NCBI GenBank assembly: GCA_029216955.1
Contig: JANAVB010016199.1
Coordinates: 12,011,714-12,075,713 of the forward strand
Source of the DNA: Iris pallida
Lineage: Eukaryota; Streptophyta; Magnoliopsida; Asparagales; Iridaceae
DNA length: 64,000 nt
Direction: 5' to 3'
Part shown: piece by piece, positions 1 through 11,441 of the stretch
How positions within the stretch are numbered: position 1 is the first letter of the stretch
How the letters are laid out: each line of letters starts with the position of its first letter
Made by a program: the position numbers and the translations under genes
The notes under the pieces: model-generated
Told to the model about the DNA's origin: nothing
The model's input: only the letters and a program-made list of their open reading frames with translations
Database searches by the model: none

Positions 1-316
1 ATATTCTATTTAAAATTTTAGAGAAGTATCACATAAAATTTAATTTTTATGAAAAATAAAAAAAATATGGCTAGCAAGTTTTGAACACATGAGCTCTCGA
101 GTAAAATTTATATTACTCAACCAAATGAGCTAAGCAAGTATCTAGAATACAAAAAAGCAGTTGAATATATAACTAACATAGAATATATAGACCTATATAA
201 AGAAAACTGAATATCCAGCGTAGCGACCGCTCTTTCTCAGCCGAGGGTGGATCCTTCCTTAGATATCTAGGGAAGATTTACATGTAAAGCAATGGGTTAT
301 CAAGTCATCCATAAAA

Positions 317-423
<107 letters not shown>

Positions 424-500
424 AAAGAAGGTAATTGTGGAGGGTGCTCCCACTAGGAATATATATAATTTTTTTGAAAGAAGGTAATTGAAAGAAGGTA

Positions 501-502
<2 letters not shown>

Positions 503-547
<45 letters not shown>
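503..547. repeat. (GT)n microsatellite
   Basis: A pure GT array with a single GC interruption near its right end. It lies 80 bp beyond the AT array. The direct repeat of the phrase 'gaaagaaggtaattg' at about 423 and 476-490 suggests local duplication. Confidence 0.95.
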
Positions 548-597
548 GCTGGCCCGGGACCATGGCAAAGGACATTCATATTTGGATTTATCCAATT

Positions 598-905
598 CAT
601 AACACTCCCCCTTGGATGCCAACTTTAATTATTGTCTCACTAAAACTTTTCTAAGGAAAAATCCATCTCTTGGAAAAAATTCATAGAAAAGAAAAGAGTT
701 ACGATAATATTTTTCAGAAATATAATTTTTTACAATTCCAAGTGGGTGCGACTTATATTGCCTCATTAAAAACCTTTCGAAGGAAAAATCCAGTAAAAAA
801 AAGTCTCACCGAAGGAAAAGAGTAAAACGCACAAAGACATACTTTGAGATGTCTCCATTAGCAACTCCAGGATGATTGCATCTACAAGATGCCCCCACCC
901 CTCAA
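598..905. repeat. Dispersed plant repeat starting with CACTCCCCCTTGG
   Basis: The segment opens with 'aacactcccccttggatg' and holds two diverged copies of one module: a 'tctcactaaaa' or 'cctcattaaaa' start, then 'aaggaaaaatcca', then a '(g)aaaagagtta/aa' end (about 632-705 and 760-826). I recognise this wording as a common dispersed plant repeat but cannot name the family. No coding capacity is visible. Confidence 0.45.
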
Positions 906-1616
906 AAAATATATTACATTCTTGTTCTTATATCAATTCAAAATTAAAAGTCAACCCTAAATACATTTTATATCTCTCCCCAACATTTTATTTGTCTATA
1001 CATTTATTCATATCCTTATGAAGAGATTGCATGCTTTATTTGTGATTCCTAAAAGCTCACAATTTTCCCTGATATGTCGAATTATTGTCACGAACTGCTC
1101 CCAAATATTCGGATACGAGTCAGACATATTCAACCTATGCTATGAGACACCGCATAGTAAGCTGTTCTAAACCTTCAATTATCATCAAAATTATATTATA
1201 TTGAATCATAATAATCACTGCATCTATACCGAGATAAACTAGAATAGGTCTAAAATGTCATTTGAGTTACATTCCCAAAACAAGAGTAATTGGAGTCAAA
1301 TCCAGCAAAATGAATGTTAACTATTTATTACAAACCAAATTCAAATACCAAATATAAGCTAAGCTATAGGGTATTCCTTAGCAGGGTTATCCACTAGGAT
1401 GTGATCTAGCATCTCAAGTGCAGGTCCATAGTATGAGTTGCAAAGTAACTACTCCTCAGTCAATTCACCTGTAACGATCAAATCAGGAAATGAGCAAAGT
1501 ACAACCCTACAATTTATGTATGCTGAACCAAAGAACTATCAAATATAAATGTACGTAATGAACTGGTAACAAAGGAAAGTGCAATAAGAAAATAGACTGC
1601 AACATGCTCAAGTGAA

Positions 1617-1920
1617 AAGTAAATGCGACTGAAAAGATAGTAAATACATGATCGGCTAATAGGACGGTAAAAATAAATGCAACTGATATAGCATATAGCC
1701 GATCCGACAAAATTTATAATTGTGCCATGTGAATTAAGCTATCGATTAATATTACACTATGGGATTTGATCATGTATTTAACTATTCTTTTCTCCAATCC
1801 CATGCACAAAAGAAAACATGAATAAATAGAGATGCAACTATGAAAAGTAAAGACAACTAGTGTAAAGTAAAGCGACTTGTGAAAATTAAATACAACTTAT
1901 TTTGGAAAGTAAATGCAACT
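1617..1920. repeat. Six irregular copies of an AAAGTAAATGCAACT-like motif
   Basis: Copies begin near 1617, 1669, 1841, 1864, 1882 and 1905. Each has an A-rich 5' half followed by a variable 'gcgact' or 'gcaact' end. Spacing is irregular, so this is a cluster of short related motifs, not a strict tandem array. Confidence 0.55.
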
Positions 1921-3302
1921 GATAATAAGAAGGAAACATGTCCTGAATGTTCAACATACAAAGTTATAGTTCATTTTCAGTTTAGTAAAAGATGTAGTGT
2001 ACTTGCCTTTCTAAGATAGGGTATAGAGCTAAGAAGAGATAATGTCCCGGGTCTTCTCACTGTGTTCAAAAAAGGGTACAACTTAGGTTCCACAATTAGA
2101 TAATGTCTTACTAACCAAATCTACCCTTATCCCTTATTTTAGCACTCTTAATTCTATCTTAAATCAATAACAACTAAATACTAGTTTATTTCTATAATTG
2201 AATTTAGCTACTAGAAATTGTTGTAATGAACTTTGTTTTAAGTTATGCTAAACTAGAAATCACAAAGGTGAAAGTTTTGGTAAAAGTACGTAAAATGATA
2301 TAGTATCAAGTTGCACCAAATATTGTATAAAAACGTTATACTAAAGTCACATTGACTTAAGGAGCATATACAAGCTCCTAAGTCAAACAAGAATTAATTC
2401 ATTTATAGATTGAATTAATAAAGAGGAGAAATAATTTCGACTATAGGTCGGATCATTAACAAAAAGTAATAAATGATTTTGATTAGAGATCGAATCACTA
2501 AAAAGATAAACAAATCGATTATAAATCGATGACTTTGATTATAGATTAAAATAAATAAATAATTTATAGGTCAATGAATTGGCTTGTCCCATCTTCAATA
2601 CCAATAAATAATGGTGTGAGTAAATCAAGATAAAAATAATAAGTGAACTCTAATATAAATGTGTAAACACTAAAATCTATAGAATAAACCACACAAAACT
2701 AACCCTCATAACCTGTAGCCAAAATAGAACTACTCGTCTAGCATTAACCTATTAAATAACTTCAAAAGAATCATACAAAGGCCACCAAACAAAACTTGTA
2801 ATGCATTAGTAACTAAAACTAAATATACAACACTGTATATATGAACTTGTTGTACTAGCTTCACAAAGCATTTCCACCTCTGCTGAACCTTTTAACCCGA
2901 CAACAAAACCTATTTAACCCAAGCCCACCTACCACATCATTAAAACTAAATACTATAATTGAATAGCATCTCTAAATCTAATTATAAGAAAACCTACATC
3001 AACAACAAACTCTTCTAAAACTATGGTAGCAGTAACTCAAATATTTATAATAGGGAAACTAATCAGAAACTTAACTCTCAAAATAATAGCAACACAGCAC
3101 CTAATCTACAGTACTATCAAATAAACATCACATGCAAGAAACTAAATATAACAGTAAGAGGATACTAAACTAGCCAACCCGTGTGCAGCACGAGTCGCTG
3201 GGTTGCTCCAAAGGAGGAAGATGTCAATACTTATGTTTTGCCTTAACATTTTTCTTTTTTTTATAGAGAAATGAAGAAAAGTTACGAATAGGAAGGGATG
3301 AA

Positions 3303-3450
3303 TTAGGGTTATAGAATGAAAGGGTTGGGGGTTACGGAGTGGAAGGGTTGAAGGTTACGAAATGGAAGAGGTTAGGTTTATGGAATGGAAGAGGTTGGGG
3401 GTTACGAAATGGAAGAAGTTGGGGGTCACGGAATGGAATGGGAAGAGATA
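3303..3450. repeat. Minisatellite, unit about 27 bp, roughly five units
   Basis: Units resemble 'ggaagaggttgggggttacg' followed by 'aaatgga'. Copies differ by substitutions and small indels. It lies inside the probable LTR of B. Confidence 0.75.
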
Positions 3451-3646
3451 GACTTGGGGTGGTTGAGTTATTTCTTGATCCAAAATGAACGTGCTACCAT
3501 TATTCCAAAATGCTGTATTCTTGTTGTCATTTTAAAAAATAAATATTTTATCACTAATTGAATTCTCTAAATAATAATATTAATATGTCAACAATTTTAA
3601 TTTAATAATTCAACTTTAAATATTTATAAAAAATTAAAAAGTTACA

Positions 3647-3661
3647 AAACTTTCCTCCTTG
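3647..3661 (-). other. Polypurine tract of element B
   Basis: On the minus strand this reads CAAGGAGGAAAGTTT immediately before TGTAAC, the expected order of PPT then 3' LTR. The corresponding sites of H and J (AAGGTGGGTAGAG, CAAGGAGGGTAGAG) are similar. Confidence 0.6.
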
Positions 3662-3710
3662 AAAAATTTTGTCCTCAAAATTTCCAAAGGTAGGGTACAA
3701 AAAATCATAC

Positions 3711-6277
3711 CTAAAAAAGGTAAGGATATTCCTTCCTCATCTTTTCCTCTCTCCCCCAAGTTGACATTCCCGGAGAGTGATGCCTCCATGCAACCCGGAC
3801 CAAGGGTATAACAGAGTTTCTCAACCTCTTATCCCTTCGGTCCAGCATCTCTACGGGCTGCAACGAGTAGGTGAGGCTAGGTCCAACATCTAGCTCTGAG
3901 TGATCCATGACATGACTGGGATCTGAAATGTACCTCCTCAGCTAAGAAATGTGGAAGACGTTGTGGACACCATCCAAGTTTGGTGGCAATGTAACTCTGT
4001 AAGCCACCTCTTCAACTCTGTTAAGTATAGTGAAGGGTCAAATATATCTGGGACTCAGCTTCTCCCTCGACCAAATCTGATTGTCCCTCAAGTAGGAGAT
4101 ATTTTCACAAACACCATATCGCCATCAGTGAACTCCAAGGGTCTTCGACTGCTATCGGCCTAATATTTCTACCTGTCTTGGGCAACCCTGAGTCTGTCTC
4201 TGATCATCTTGACCTTGTCTACTACCTCTGTGACCATCTCTGGTCCAAGCATGACTCTCTCCCTCTAACATCATCCCAATAGAACGGTGTCATGCATCAT
4301 CGTCCGTAAAGAACCTCAAATGGTGTCATCCCAATGCTAGCTTTGTAGCTGTTGTTGTATGAGAACTCTACCAAGTGTAGATGATCCTTTTATGATCTGT
4401 CGAAATCTAATGCGTAAGTCTGCAACATGTCCTCCAAAGTCTGTATCGTCCTTTCAGACTGCCCATCTGTCTGAGGATGGTATGCAGTGCTGAACTTTAA
4501 CTGAGTACCAAGTCCTTCCTGCAGGCTCTTCCAAATGTGCAAAGTGAATCGACTGTCTCTGTCAGACATTATGTTCACTGGACTATTTATCGCATATACA
4601 GCTCCTTCTTGGTAAATACATACTTCAAGCTTTTATGGTCTATGAAGATTTTCATACTTCTCCATATAAATAATATTTCTACAGCTTCAGAGCGAATATT
4701 ACTGCTGCTAGCTCCAAGTCGTGGATAGGATAGTTCTTCTCATGAGTCCGTAACTGCCTATATGCATAAGTAATTAATTTCTAATTCTGCTGGAGAATGC
4801 ATCCCAACCCCTTCCCTGAGGCATTACTGTCGATAGAAAATCCTTCTCTGTCCGAAGGTAATGTCGACACTGGTACGGTCGTCAATCTTTTCTTTAGCTC
4901 CTTAAATGCTTCCTGGCACTCCTCTGTCCAGATGTACTCCTCATTCTTCCTTGTCAGCTTGGTCATAGGCTCAGCCACTTTTGGAAAGTCCTTCATGAAC
5001 TTTCGGTAATAGCCAGAGCTAAGCCCAGAAAACTTTTGATCTCTGCAACTGATTTTAGATTGGTCCAGGTCTTGACTACTACAATCTTCTTCGGATCTAC
5101 TGCAATACCCGCTCCTATGACCACATGACCAAGAAACTCCAATTGGTCTAAGAAGAACTTGTACTTGGATAGCTTGTCGTACAGCTTCTCCTTCCTTAGA
5201 ATCCCCAGTACTATCCGTAAGTGCTCAACATGTTCCTTAGGAGTCTTTAAATAAATAAGTATGTTGTCAATGAATACTACGACAAACTTATCCAGATACT
5301 CATGAAAAACCATGTTCATAAGGTTCATAAAGATGGCAGGTGCATTTGTCGAAAGGCATAACTAGGAACTCATACTGCCCATATCTGGTGTTGAGTGCAG
5401 TCTTCAGAATGTTTTCAGCCCTCACTTTCACCTGATGATATCCTAATCTTAGATCTATCTTTGAGAACACCTTTGCCCCGCTCAATTGATCGAATAAATC
5501 GTCTATCCAAGGCAAAGGATATCTATTCTTGATAGTAACATTATTTAAGGCCCTATAGTTGATGCACATCCAAAATGTGCCATCCTTTTTGGTATAAAAA
5601 GAACTGGTGCTCCCCATGGAGACGATCTGGATCTGATGAAGCCCTTGCTCAGCAACTCGTCGATCTGGTCCTTTATCTCCTTGGATACTTTGGTTCATTC
5701 TATAGCAGCTATGAGATATCGGTTTTGATCCCGGAATCAGATCTATAGAGAACTCCACATCTTTGTTAGGCGGAAGACCTGAAAGATCGTTTGGAAAGAC
5801 ATCTATGAATTTCGTGATGATAGGATGGGAAGGTACTTGCTCTTCAATTGTAGCAACAAAGTTGGTCACGCCTATAATCTCTGGCATATCTCTTCTCACT
5901 CTAAACTCCTCCTTTCCTGCGGAACTGAACAATATACTGCCCCTAAAATAATCTATGACTACATGTGAGTCACTAAGCCAGTCTATTCCCAGTACAATAT
6001 CGTACCCGAAAAGAGGCATTACAAAAAATTGTGCCCTAAACTCTCTTCCAACTATAAAAATAGGGCAGCTATACATATCACTAAGGGATACTGCTCCCCC
6101 TCCAATCATAACTCTACCAATTCCTTTAGTGGGTCTAGTGATAAGGTTATGTCTATGTACAAACTCAAGCGAAAAAAACTATGTGAAGCGCCAGAATCAA
6201 GAAATGCAGTAGCTGGATAAGAATGTAGCGAAATAAGACATGTGATGACGTCAGCTACTAGCTCCTACTCTGGCTCC
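3711..6277 (-). pseudogene. Element B pol remnant: protease, RT, RNase H, deleted integrase
   Basis: This is a Ty3/gypsy polyprotein of Tekay-like type read on the minus strand. The aspartic protease DSG motif is at 6190-6198. RT follows to about 5000, with IDLRLGYHQ and a YxDD-type site reading FIDN (5263-5274), so the second catalytic aspartate is lost. RNase H begins near 4850. The integrase zinc finger and first catalytic Asp are missing: RNase H is followed directly by the SDRDSRF and TDGQSER segments (4390-4578). The C-terminal PVEMLDRRDKRLRN region ends at 3711. Stops and frameshifts occur after DSG, near 5330 and in the integrase. Its gag remnant lies at 15389-15996, separated by insertion of element A. 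Confidence 0.92.
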
Positions 6278-6282
6278 GGTAC

Positions 6283-9200
6283 TGTTATGCCCCAGTCCCA
6301 AAATATATAGGACTAGGAACGTAGACATGCCAGCCTTATAATAAATATATGTAAGCTGTAAAATGCAGTAAACCGCTGCTAACTATTCTCATCCACAAAA
6401 TAAAATCAAGCTTTTATAGAAATAAGTATAAAATTGTCTGTTTACATGTAGTTGGGCAGAGACAAATCCATAACCAATTAATGAAAAGAAAAGAGATACA
6501 TGACATACGAATAAATTGGCGAAAGTAGCAAGAAAGGTCCAAGGCACGTCATCTTCAAAGAAATGGAGAAGACCACGACCTCGGCTAGGATACCTACGGA
6601 AGACATGAACACACACACCTGGGGAATAACCAGGTCCTCAGAGGGACGTAACAAGATACAGGAAGAACATGCTAATATGAACTGTCAAAATAATAATAAT
6701 ATACAAGACTCTCCTAGACACCAATATGCAGAAGGGAATGCTAACCATCTATTGTGCAATTCAGAGGACAACTATCATGCGCATGGGTAGGATTTAGGCT
6801 ACATGTAAGTAACTGGCATCCAATCATCCATATCCATCCGTAACGTCCAAAACGTCAGAGGGTATCTGCAAATATATATCGCCATAGTTCCTTTCGAAAA
6901 CTATGGTTTACCTGTTTGGCTTTCCATACGCACTAACGACTGTCCTCCCCCAATATTTTCTACGCTATTCAAGTCATGTCCATAACATGTCCAGTTTTGT
7001 AACTGCTTGAGTCTCTATACCCTAGTCATAGCAGTTACGAACAACTACCGTCACACGACTTTAGAGATGGCCAATCCATAAGTCGTGCCCCTAGCAAAAT
7101 GTCTCAAACCGTGTAGTATGAGTGTCATGGCCCAAAGAGATACAAGGATATCTCCCAACAAGAAGGTAGTACGCTAAAACTAAGTTAACATGCATATAGT
7201 AAAGTAAAACGACTAATAGAGTCGCTTGCACCCAAGTGTGGCTTGGACGTGTAGTTTATAACAATTAAAAATAACAAATATGAAACAAAGTAAAAAATAC
7301 GAAAAATAAATAATTTGACAGTTAATTAGCAAGGTATACATGCCTGGTAGGACGCCTGGTGTGCTGCAATGATCAATGTGGCACAAAATATAACCTTGAT
7401 GTTACAACTACGCAAAACGACCTCCGATGATGGCACGGACGGTTCCAGCGGGTCCAGAAGAATCAATTTAGCTGGCAATGACATAAAGAAGTCTAGATTC
7501 GGAATAGAGTAGGAATATGATGGTCAAGAATTGGTAGTGATGGAATTGGAGGAAATAATATATATATACATTTTAGAAAAGTATTTCTAATATGAGAAGT
7601 TATATTTACTAGCAAAATAATATTTGAAAATAGAGAAATAACTCGATTTAGACTAGAAGCCAAAGTCTGTATAAATACGCGTATAAATAATAACTATACT
7701 TCATAAAATATTTTAAATAAATCATTGAAAACATTAATAACTCATTTAGATCAAAATTATATTTAAAATTGGTAGAAAAAAATAATAATATAAAAATAAT
7801 TTTAGGGTTTATAAATTTATTTTGAAAATAGGCGTGGACTACACACATTATTATAAATCAAAATATTTTAAATAAATATTTTAGAAGTCTACAAATTTAT
7901 TTGGGCTAAAAATCTTACTTTTATTAAAATAAAATAATTTGGACAAAAACTCCTTGAAAATAGCTAAAACTATTATTAAGTATATTTTATTTGATTATAA
8001 AATAATTATATAATAAAACTATTGTCAATACCTAATTTATCTAGCATTACAACAAAACAAAAATAATACTATTACTAATACTATTAATAATAATAATAAT
8101 ATTAGTAATAATAACAAAAATAAAAATTGTAATGAAAACAAAATGGAACAAAACCAAAACAAAACAACACCTACTACACAAAATAAAATAATGTATATCT
8201 CTTAAAATAGTATAACAATGGGAAACTTATAATGAATATAATAAATTTAAAAAAAACAACAGAACTTTATAACTCTGTTCTCTCCTCATAGGGAGAGAAC
8301 TTCATCATTTATGTTCTCAAAAAAAATTGGGAAGAAGTAACAGTTAAGGAATGGAAGAGAGGGACAGCTGCGTGGGACCACGGCGGTGGTACGGCACAAG
8401 GAGGCAGAGCGGGGAAGTGGAAGGCGAAGAGGGGCCGTGCGGCGAGCGGTGTGAGGATGAGCGCGGGGGAGAAGGAGGTGAGCAGAGGGGACGAGCGGCT
8501 GCGGAGGCGCCGCGCGGTCAGTGCAGCTCGCGGAGGTGTGCGCGTGCGACCGGGGCTCGGCGGTCGACGCTGCATCTGTCACCCGACGGTCAGGGTGACC
8601 GCCAGATCCGGCTACGAGCGACCTAGATCTGGGCTCTATGGTTGTCGACCGCGCGAGAGGGCGGTGGCGCCGGGGCAGCGGCAGAATGGAGGGTTCTCGG
8701 TGGGCGCTCGGCCAGAGAGGGCACCGACGGTAGCTCGCTCACGAGCGGAGGCGAGGCTACGGACGGACGACAAGTAAGGCTGTGGTGGTGGTGTTATAAA
8801 ATTTGGGGTTTTGGCGGTGGTTGTGTGGTGGTGGAGGGTTTCGTGACGGTGATGAAGGGTTAGTGCAGTAGTAGTCGGCCGATCGTCGTGGGTGAAGGGG
8901 TAAATTGGTGACTGGACCGATGGTGAGCGGCCGACGGGAGCGACATGATGGTTTTGGTGTTGGCATTTGGCAGTTGAGGATGGTCGAACTTTTCTGATGT
9001 TCTGTGGTGATCGGGGCAGTTCAGTTGGTGGCTGTGTGTTGGGGCGGCGAGAGGGTTGGCCACGGAGAAGGCGGTCGTCAGGGATGATAGATGGGCAAAG
9101 AACAATGGATGGCCGAGCTGGTGAGGGTGGCTTCGGCAGGGAGTCGGCCAGAGAAAATTAGGGTTACGATTAGGATTTTTGTATTGGGGATTTCCGTCGG

Positions 9201-10216
9201 AGTTATGTCCGACACAAAAATTAGACTAGGATTTTTGTGTCTGGGTGTCAGACACGAGAGAAAATAATGTAATTGTAAAAATAAAATAGTGAAAGGAAAC
9301 ATAGGGACAAGGACACGGTGCACGGACACAGACACGATGCACAACATGATGATTGGCTATGGTGTTTGAGAAATTTGTGGAATAATATTATGGAGGAAAC
9401 AATGGGGAGACTCCCCTATATATAGGGTTGAGGTATCCTAGTTTGGTAAGGATTAGGAACAATTTAAAACCCCTTATAGATAATTTACTCTTAGTTTAAA
9501 TCAAGTTTAAATCAATTTGGGAAATCCAAAAATCAAATATATATTTATATAAAGCTTATCTATAAGTTTAAACTATTTTAAAAATATTTCAACAAAAATC
9601 AAATTTAAATTTAAATTGCCAAAAATGTTAAGCATTAAATTCACGAATTTCAAAATATCTTTATGATAAATAATAAAAATAATTAATTTCAAAAATTAGA
9701 ATAAATATTTTAAATAGTAATAAAAAATATATTTAAAATACTTTTTTAATAATTTTGATGAAACAATTTCGAAAATAAACATAAATATTCAAATATTTAA
9801 AATACCTTCTTGCTAAATAATTTATTATAAATAATAAAATAAATTTTGAAAATATACATGAAATAATTTTCATGCGCTTTACACGAGTAGAATATTCACA
9901 TAATCTAGTTTTCTAAATTACCATTATTAAAATAAGATAGCCTTTTATAAATAACTAAAAAATAAGTTTTGGCAACCTCGATAGATACTTTTCACAACTT
10001 TTAATAAAAATAATTATTATATATATTATTTTGAAACCATCACCGATAATAAAATCAAAAACCATTTTTCTAAAAATATGTACCTCGCACATATTCGTGC
10101 TCGACGAGTAAATACGAAAACCGCAAATTCCCGCACGACGTACAATACGACTATGCGACGTATAAATACAAAAAAAATCAGTACTAAAAATATAATAGAA
10201 ATTTAGGGGTTTTACA
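6283..10216 (-). repeat. 3' LTR of element A
   Basis: This is the left copy, ending in ...GGGGTTTTACA at 10216. It is AT-rich except for a GC-rich block at about 8345-9170, which is also present in the other LTR. Scattered short frames inside it are not conserved in any frame that I can support as genes. Confidence 0.93.
8345..9170. other. GC-rich block inside the left LTR of A
   Basis: A sharply bounded block of high GC and CpG lies in otherwise AT-rich LTR. Its counterpart is at 13498-14330, so it was present before insertion. Several overlapping Arg/Pro/Ser-rich frames exist on both strands, but none shows a domain I know. It may be the promoter or leader region of the element, or an old captured fragment; I cannot tell which. 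Confidence 0.6.
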
Positions 10217-11441
10217 TCCTATCCAACTTACAAGAATTTCGTCCTCGAAATTAAGAATAATAGGGGGTGTGAAGTTACGAGGGTATATCGATAAGGAAGC
10301 ACAATCAAATCAGTGGGCGAGGCAAAGAAACGACATTTAATACAAATATGCATTAGATAATCGTGATTTCGATAATAAATCACGGATATGGCTAATAAAC
10401 GCAAAAGGAAAAGATTAAGGGTTTTAAGTAGATCAAGACAAATAATTTAGAGACTAAGATATGGTTTCTTGGGAGTAGGTTGAGGGCACGATTAGGAGAA
10501 CGATTAGATTCCCTCCTAATTTAAGTGATTAGGAGGTCGTGATAGTAAATATAGGGCCAAGGAAAAGGACTAGCTGTTTAGGACGAAGGTATAGTAACAT
10601 TGAACGGTAATGGTCATGAGTGAAAGGACAGCTAGAGGAAATTCAAGTACAGCGCTTTCGTCATTCTAAAATAGATGAAGGCAAAAGTAACAAAGGGTTC
10701 GAAGAAGAGATTATCGAATTTGAATACGAATACATGGTTCAAAGGAGACCGAATAATTCAAAAAGAATTGCCAAGGCAATAGTGGATGAGATTCTAACGG
10801 GTAAGTTTAACTATATCTCAGCCACGTAGAATAATCGTGTGGAAGGCGAACCAAAGTGCACTAGGTTGATCAGACCATCATGTACCGGTTCTGATTAGAC
10901 AATATGTTAGTTGGTGCGCACCCAATAAAATATGTCGCGATCAAGCGAGTTAAGGGAATAAGCTTGCAAAACTTAGGCTAAATTAGCAGCATAGGATAGC
11001 CAAAAATAGTAAAAACATAGGCACGTGAGATTAATATTAAAATAAGTGGAATTTGTTCAAACTTCTTAAGAATCTAGTCATGTCTTATGTTGGTGCCTAT
11101 ACAGTCGTCCTACTGTCTACTTGCCTAAGACTTGGGTAAGGTCACAAGAAAGGTTAAGTCGTAAGGCATTCTACCCAACTTACAAGAGTTAAACTAGTTG
11201 GGTGATAGAACAATGGGTCATGTCCACCTACTATGGGTTACCTTATTAATCTCTATCAAGCACGAAAGAAGGGCACGAATCACGATAGAAGGGATCAAGC
11301 AAGATGCAACTCGAGGAGTCAAGCGAGAAGGCGGTCAAGTATGTGGATGAGATCCTAGATTCTAATCCTATACGCAGGCTTGCTTGGTACTGTAAAGTAA
11401 CCAAACAATTTATCAGACCTGCATGGGCCACCACAAAAATA
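10217..11441 (-). other. Internal region of element A, non-coding
   Basis: Only 1225 bp separate the two LTRs. I see no protease, RT, RNase H or integrase motif. Recognisable pieces are the PPT side (10217-10260, including 'aatttcgtcctcgaaatt', like the pol-end flanks of B, H and J) and the leader box 'gcatgggccaccac' at 11421-11434. Frames of 60-70 codons here have no recognisable content. Confidence 0.8.

Larger units (their letters stand above)
906..3646 (-). repeat. Probable 3' LTR sequence of gypsy element B, left end not located
   Basis: A polypurine-tract-like sequence lies at 3647-3661, and the plus-strand sequence to its left ends in GTTACA, the expected LTR terminus for an element read on the minus strand. 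This region is therefore probably the 3' LTR of B. I found no matching second LTR and no clear left TG terminus, so its extent is inference. Apart from a short repeated motif (1617-1920) and a minisatellite (3303-3450), I see only AT-rich non-coding DNA. Confidence 0.45.
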
